From JBDSEG01 sp039920165 (GTDB taxonomy: Bacteria; Pseudomonadota; Gammaproteobacteria; Burkholderiales; Burkholderiaceae_C), in NCBI GenBank assembly GCA_039920165.1, contig JBDSEG010000188.1, positions 1 to 10,740 of the forward strand: a stretch of 10,740 nucleotides of DNA. The letters run 5' to 3'. The notes beneath the pieces were generated by a model, which had not been told where the DNA came from, did not search any database, and saw only the letters and a list, made by a program, of their open reading frames with translations. The stretch's first letter is position 1, and each line of letters opens with the position of its first letter. Shown in pieces: positions 7,098 through 10,740 of this stretch. The position numbers and the translations under genes are program-made.

Positions 7098-7978
7098 ACG
7101 CCCGAACCCACTCGGTCCACGGCGTTGGCATCGCTTGCTGGCCGGCAGGGGCCGCTGCAGAAGTACTACGCGTCGGCCGCGCGGCCGTCGCGGCGCTGTA
7201 CGATGAACTGGCGCTCGAGCCCAAGCCAGGTCTGGTGTCTTTGCTTGACAGCGGCAGTCATGGCGACATGGACGCGCGCACCTTCATGCGTAGCCTCTTC
7301 GCGCTGCGCCACAGCTTTGCGCGCTTGGCCGCGCTGGGCGCCTCCGACGCGCATTTCTCGGCGCTCGAGCATTCTGGCATTGAGGCAGAGACGCGCATGC
7401 TACGCGCCACGGCGGGCATCAATACCCATCGCGGCGGGATTTTCTCCTTGGGCTTGTTGTGCGCCAGTGCCGGGAACCTGATCGCACATGGCGCGGACTT
7501 GCAGGCGGCCGCGATCCGCCGAACGCTCATTGACCGCTGGGGAGACTCGCTGCAGCAGCGAGCGATGCAGACCAGGCCATCCAACGGGGCGGTCGTTGTG
7601 CGGAGTCTGGGCTTGAACGGCGCCAGCGTCGAGGCCGCGCGCGGCTTTCCCGTCCTGTTCGAGACCACGCTGCCCGTCCTTCGGGCCGCCACCTCGCGCG
7701 GCGCGGCACCACGGCAGGCGCGCGTTGACGCGCTGTTCCACACCATCGCTGTGCTCGACGACACCAACCTCGCGCACCGCGGCGGGCTGGCCGGGCTTCG
7801 CTTTGCGCAACGCGCCGCGCGTGACTACCTGCGCGCCGGCGGCGCCGGTCGGCCCGACGGCCTCGAACACGCGCGCCATGTGCATCGCGAATTCGTCAGG
7901 CGCCGCCTCTCGCCGGGCGGTGCGGCCGACCTGCTGTCCGCGGCATGCTGGGCGCAGCGCTTGTGTACCCCGGCATGA
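7094..7978 (+). CDS. mdcB: triphosphoribosyl-dephospho-CoA synthase
   Basis: MdcB (CitG family) joins ATP and dephospho-CoA to make 2'-(5''-triphosphoribosyl)-3'-dephospho-CoA, the precursor of the MdcC prosthetic group. The 294-residue product carries the family hallmark EPKPGLVSLLDSGSHGDMD at 42-60, in which the Asp and His residues are the likely nucleotide and metal ligands. GINTHRGGIFSLG follows at 108-120 and DDTNLAHRGG nearer the C-terminus. The start is fixed by the ATGA overlap with mdcG and a GGGCGGTGG stretch 4 bases upstream. An upstream in-frame extension (to 6989) would overlap mdcG by more than 100 bases and is not needed. The 3' end overlaps mdcH as ATGA. Confidence 0.94.
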   Translation: MNARTHSVHGVGIACWPAGAAAEVLRVGRAAVAALYDELALEPKPGLVSLLDSGSHGDMDARTFMRSLFALRHSFARLAALGASDAHFSALEHSGIEAETRMLRATAGINTHRGGIFSLGLLCASAGNLIAHGADLQAAAIRRTLIDRWGDSLQQRAMQTRPSNGAVVVRSLGLNGASVEAARGFPVLFETTLPVLRAATSRGAAPRQARVDALFHTIAVLDDTNLAHRGGLAGLRFAQRAARDYLRAGGAGRPDGLEHARHVHREFVRRRLSPGGAADLLSAACWAQRLCTPA

Positions 7979-8898
7979 GCCTGGCACTGCTTTTTCCTGG
8001 CCAGGGTACTCAGCATCCCGCGATGTTGGCGTGGCTCGACGGGCGCCCGGAGGCCGCAGCGACGCTGAAGCTGGTGGAAGAACAACTCGGCTGCGACTGG
8101 CGAGCGCGCTTGCGCGACGAGGCCTGGGCCACCCAGAACCGCGTTGCGCAGTGCCTGCTCACCGGCCTGGGCCTCGCCGCATGGCGGTGCCTGATCGAGC
8201 GGCTGCCGCCGCCGTCGGTGGTCGCCGGCTACAGCGTCGGCGAACTGCCCGCGTTCAGTGCTGCAGGTGTGTTCGACATCGATGCGGCCTTCGCGCTGGC
8301 GCGCGAGCGTGCCGATGCGATGGAGCGCAGCGTGGCCGGCAACGACACCGGCCTGCTTGCGGTGTCAGGCCACGGCGACGAGGCTATCGCGCAGGCCTGT
8401 CTCCGGCATGGCTTGGCGGTGGCGATCGAACTGGCAGTCGACATCCGAGTGCTGGGCGGGCTCTCGTCTACGCTCGACCATGTAACGCTCGAGCTTTCCG
8501 ATGCCGGCTATCGCTGCAAGCGCCTTGCCGTGCAACTGGCCTCGCACACGCCCTGGATGGCCGCGGCCGTGGCTGACTTCGCGCAGCGCGCCGGAGCCGT
8601 GCCCTTCATGCGGCCCCGCGCGACGTTGGTGTGTAACCTCACCGGCGCGGCAGTACGCGGCGAGGAAGCAATTCGATCCGCGTTGACCGGACAACTTGCG
8701 CAACCAGTGCGCTGGTCCCGCTGCATGGAGTCGATCGCCCAGCGCCGGCCGCGCTGCGTGCTCGAGGTCGGCCCGGGCAGCTCGCTGTCAAAACTCTGGA
8801 ACGAGCATCACGCTGCGGTGCCCGCCCGCTCCGTCGACGAGTTTCGTAGCCCAGACGCGATCGCCGCTTGGGTCACTGGCGCAATGGCGGCAGTCTGA
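7975..8898 (+). CDS. mdcH: malonate decarboxylase-specific malonyl-CoA:ACP transacylase (epsilon subunit)
   Basis: MdcH loads malonyl from malonyl-CoA onto holo-MdcC and so primes the cycle. It is a FabD-type acyltransferase of 307 residues. The N-terminal LLFPGQGTQ motif is at 5-13. The nucleophile elbow is GYSVGE at 85-90 (Ser87), and the catalytic His is in SHTPWM (His191). Arg112, in the segment RADAM, sits where FabD has its malonyl-carboxylate-binding arginine; that is consistent with malonyl specificity. EVGPGSSLSKL near the C-terminus is also family-like. The start is fixed by the ATGA overlap with mdcB, and LLFPGQGTQ follows within five residues. It is the last gene of the operon; the helicase gene downstream runs towards it. 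Confidence 0.95.
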   Translation: MSLALLFPGQGTQHPAMLAWLDGRPEAAATLKLVEEQLGCDWRARLRDEAWATQNRVAQCLLTGLGLAAWRCLIERLPPPSVVAGYSVGELPAFSAAGVFDIDAAFALARERADAMERSVAGNDTGLLAVSGHGDEAIAQACLRHGLAVAIELAVDIRVLGGLSSTLDHVTLELSDAGYRCKRLAVQLASHTPWMAAAVADFAQRAGAVPFMRPRATLVCNLTGAAVRGEEAIRSALTGQLAQPVRWSRCMESIAQRRPRCVLEVGPGSSLSKLWNEHHAAVPARSVDEFRSPDAIAAWVTGAMAAV

Positions 8899-9152
8899 GA
8901 CGCGGGTCTGCAACGCACTGTCGAACGTCTGCTCTTTACTTTTGGCGGGGACTCCTATTCTATGGGTCGGATTCAGGCAGTCACCGCGTCGATCCGAGGT
9001 GCGGTGAGCGGGCACCCGAATGCAGACACTCGTGCGGTCTTGCAGCATGGCATTTCCGTGGGTGACGTGACGACAAGCCACACCTGGCCATTGGAGGCCA
9101 CGGTGGGTATGCAATGCACGGTTGGTCCGTCCTGCAAGCCTGCCCTGGGCCT
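8899..9152. other. intergenic stretch between the mdc operon and the convergent helicase gene
   Basis: No convincing gene is seen; the short open frames here have no recognisable motif or good ribosome-binding site. GC content dips around 8920-8970. Two small inverted repeats are present: TCACCGC (8981-8987) with GCGGTGA (9001-9007), and TGGCC (9085-9089) with GGCCA (9096-9100). Neither is followed by a T-tract, so no intrinsic terminator can be claimed for either gene, although either hairpin could contribute to 3'-end formation from the convergent genes. No tRNA-like or insertion-sequence end could be recognised. Confidence 0.5.
8981..9007. terminator. possible hairpin downstream of mdcH
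   Basis: TCACCGC (8981-8987) and GCGGTGA (9001-9007) form a perfect 7-bp stem around 13 bases, which could extend inward by two G-U pairs and one C-G pair. It lies 82 bases after the mdcH stop, between convergent genes, which is a sensible place for a transcript end. The lack of a following T-run makes intrinsic termination weak on either strand. Confidence 0.25.
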
Positions 9153-10740
9153 TCAGAAGAGATCTCCCGCCACGCCCGCCATACGATCAAGCAATCGCGC
9201 CACCGCTGCAGCCGGCCGCGTGCGGTACGGGCTCTCGTTGCCGCTGCCTCGATCAACCCATTCCAGGGCCAGCGCGTCGTACACCGGGCCCCAGCCTTCG
9301 CGCTGGCGAAGCTGCATGCCTGGGTTGGGCAGGTAGTGCCCAGTGCGCGTGCGCGCCCAGAGCTTGCGCGCCGGCTTGTAGCTGCTGTCGACTTCGGCGC
9401 GCGCCAGCACCTGGTTGACGTAGGTGCGCTTGCGTCGGATGTCCTTCCACAGATGAACCGGCAGGCTCTCGAGCGCCTGGTGCAATTGCTCGGCGAAGAA
9501 CCCCTGCCCGTACTTCCAGGCCGGGTGAGCCCTTGCCGCGCAATGCGACCACTGCGTCTTCAGCCCGGCCAGCATCAGCGTGAGCACCCAATATTCGCCT
9601 TGATGATGCTCGACGCGTACCAATCGGCCATCGACCTGCACGTCGATACCCGCCGGCGCGATGCGCTCGAACAGTTGTGCCAGTGCCGATTTGGCAAAGG
9701 CAGGGTCATCGATCGCCCTGTTGACGGCCTGCTGCCAGGCGCTGTGCCCGAATTCGTCTTCGGTGTTCGGATGCGCGCCCTTATCCAGCAGCGCATCCAC
9801 CAGCGCAGCATTGCCGGCACGTGCGGCCAGCATCAAGGGCGTGCCACCCACCGGCGTCAAATGGTCGACGCCATGGGCATCACACAGCCGCAGAACGTCC
9901 TTGAAGTTCTTCGCGCCGTAGGCCTGCAGATGACGCTGCCGTAATGCGGCCACCGTGCGCAGCGACAGATCTTGCTGCCACTTCCAGTCGGGCAGTTGCA
10001 CGCCCAGCATCGCTGATTCGCCGATCCAGCCGAAGTCACCCTCGGGCGCGAGACTACGCGCCGGCGGGAAGCCGGCGCGCGCGAGCTGCTCCACCCAGGC
10101 CTGCTGACCGTGCCAGAGCGCATAGTCCATCAGCACCTGCTTTTGTTTGGCGCTTGGGTTGCTGCGATCCAATGCCCTGGGCGCCAGGTCTTCGATGAGT
10201 TGGCGACTCCAAGGGGTCCACCGCACCGGCTTGGCTTGCAGGAAGGTGTCGCGGATGGCGCGTGCCTGCTCTTCCTTGCACTGCAGCTCGAGCTTGCGCG
10301 CTTCCTGCGCCCATTCCTCTTTGGTGGATGCCTGTGCCGGCGCGTCTTGGGCTACGCCGACCTTCAGGCCGAGAAGGTCCAGTAGCGGATGACCGGTGTC
10401 GGATTCGATGATCGTCAGGCTGTCGACGGCCCGTGTCATCGCCACGTACAGAGCATTGACATAGAACTTGTACAACTCGAGCGCCTTGTCGCTCTTGTCC
10501 CGGGCGCGCCGGTACTCGAGCTCGTCGCGTTCGAGGTCTTGCGTGGCGACACCGTCGCAGACCTCGGCATAGGCCGCGCGCTGGCCCGAGACAATGCCCA
10601 GCAACAGCACATGCGGGTACTCCAGCCCTTTGGCCTCATGCACCGAGAAGACCAATGGCGTGCGGAACTGCGCCCGTGCCGACGGCTTGTCTTCGTCGCG
10701 CAGCACGATCACCGCGTGCCGCACCGATGCTCGCGTGATG
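9153..10740 (-). CDS. UvrD-like superfamily 1 helicase with ankyrin repeat, C-terminal part (N-terminus outside the window)
   Basis: The visible 528 residues are open to the right edge, so the ATPase N-terminal half (Walker A and B) lies outside. Numbering here is from an in-frame GTG at 10724 that is probably internal. SVHEAKGLEYPHVLLLG (27-43) is helicase motif V and YVAMTRAVDSLTII (93-106) is motif VI, with the arginine finger at Arg98. Motif VI is followed by a charged, probably helical stretch (133-165), then one clear ankyrin repeat at 293-321 (GTPLMLAARAGNAALVDALL followed by DKGAHPN), with degenerate flanking repeats at about 269-292 and 325-357. The remaining 165 residues, rich in Trp, Arg and His, are not recognised. 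Activity as an ATP-dependent DNA or RNA translocase is expected from the family. Ankyrin repeats suggest a protein-binding partner. The gene is convergent with mdcH and functionally unrelated. Its biological role (repair, defence or other) is not shown by the sequence. Confidence 0.8.
   Translation of the reverse strand, partial: ITRASVRHAVIVLRDEDKPSARAQFRTPLVFSVHEAKGLEYPHVLLLGIVSGQRAAYAEVCDGVATQDLERDELEYRRARDKSDKALELYKFYVNALYVAMTRAVDSLTIIESDTGHPLLDLLGLKVGVAQDAPAQASTKEEWAQEARKLELQCKEEQARAIRDTFLQAKPVRWTPWSRQLIEDLAPRALDRSNPSAKQKQVLMDYALWHGQQAWVEQLARAGFPPARSLAPEGDFGWIGESAMLGVQLPDWKWQQDLSLRTVAALRQRHLQAYGAKNFKDVLRLCDAHGVDHLTPVGGTPLMLAARAGNAALVDALLDKGAHPNTEDEFGHSAWQQAVNRAIDDPAFAKSALAQLFERIAPAGIDVQVDGRLVRVEHHQGEYWVLTLMLAGLKTQWSHCAARAHPAWKYGQGFFAEQLHQALESLPVHLWKDIRRKRTYVNQVLARAEVDSSYKPARKLWARTRTGHYLPNPGMQLRQREGWGPVYDALALEWVDRGSGNESPYRTRPAAAVARLLDRMAGVAGDLF

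Noticed and set aside
8788..9114. A 108-residue minus-strand frame spanning the mdcH end and the intergenic region
   Set aside because: It overlaps the certain mdcH 3' end, has no recognisable family and no convincing ribosome-binding site.
8899..9152. A possible insertion-sequence remnant or attachment site in the lower-GC intergenic patch
   Set aside because: No terminal inverted repeats, target duplication, transposase fragment or tRNA end could be identified.
9114..9944. A 276-residue plus-strand open frame opposite the helicase gene
   Set aside because: The minus-strand frame carries clear ankyrin and helicase motifs, while this frame shows none. It is an antisense shadow.
1..10740. 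CRISPR array, tRNA or rRNA genes
   Set aside because: No regularly spaced direct repeats and no cloverleaf or rRNA-like stretches were seen; nearly all of the window is accounted for by protein genes.

Overview
The window is GC-rich DNA with tightly packed genes and codons strongly biased to G or C in the third position. Protein similarity and gene order suggest a Proteobacterium, most likely a betaproteobacterium of the Burkholderiales. That is an inference; there is no rRNA or other taxonomic marker here. Two unrelated units meet near position 9150.

Unit 1 (positions 1-8898, all on the plus strand) is a malonate uptake and decarboxylation operon. It begins with a tripartite TRAP transporter: the 3' part of a periplasmic binding protein (dctP type, cut by the window edge), the small permease (dctQ type) and the large permease (dctM type). 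A 118-base spacer with a GC-rich hairpin follows. Then come the genes of the biotin-independent malonate decarboxylase in the order mdcA-mdcC-mdcD-mdcE-mdcG-mdcB-mdcH. The gene order and the diagnostic motifs of each product make these assignments firm.

The expected division of labour is as follows. The TRAP system brings in a dicarboxylate, presumably malonate. MdcB makes the triphosphoribosyl-dephospho-CoA precursor, and MdcG attaches the prosthetic group to a serine of the acyl carrier protein MdcC. MdcH charges the carrier with malonyl from malonyl-CoA to start the cycle. MdcA exchanges the acetyl group on the carrier for malonyl, and MdcD/MdcE decarboxylate malonyl-S-MdcC to acetyl-S-MdcC. 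The net reaction is malonate to acetate plus CO2. The usual MdcLM or MdcF transporter is not seen, and the TRAP genes occupy its place. No regulator such as MdcR lies in the window; it may lie upstream.

Positions 8899-9152 are a 254-base intergenic stretch with a lower-GC patch, two small inverted repeats and no convincing gene.

Unit 2 (9153 to the window end, minus strand, convergent with the operon) is the C-terminal half of a large superfamily 1 (UvrD-like) helicase. It carries recognisable motifs V and VI, followed by a charged helical segment, at least one good ankyrin repeat and a long C-terminal region I do not recognise. This unusual domain combination is the least ordinary item in the window. 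The metabolic operon is well understood, apart from its transporter partnership and some candidate RNA hairpins. I did not find a convincing undescribed multi-gene system.
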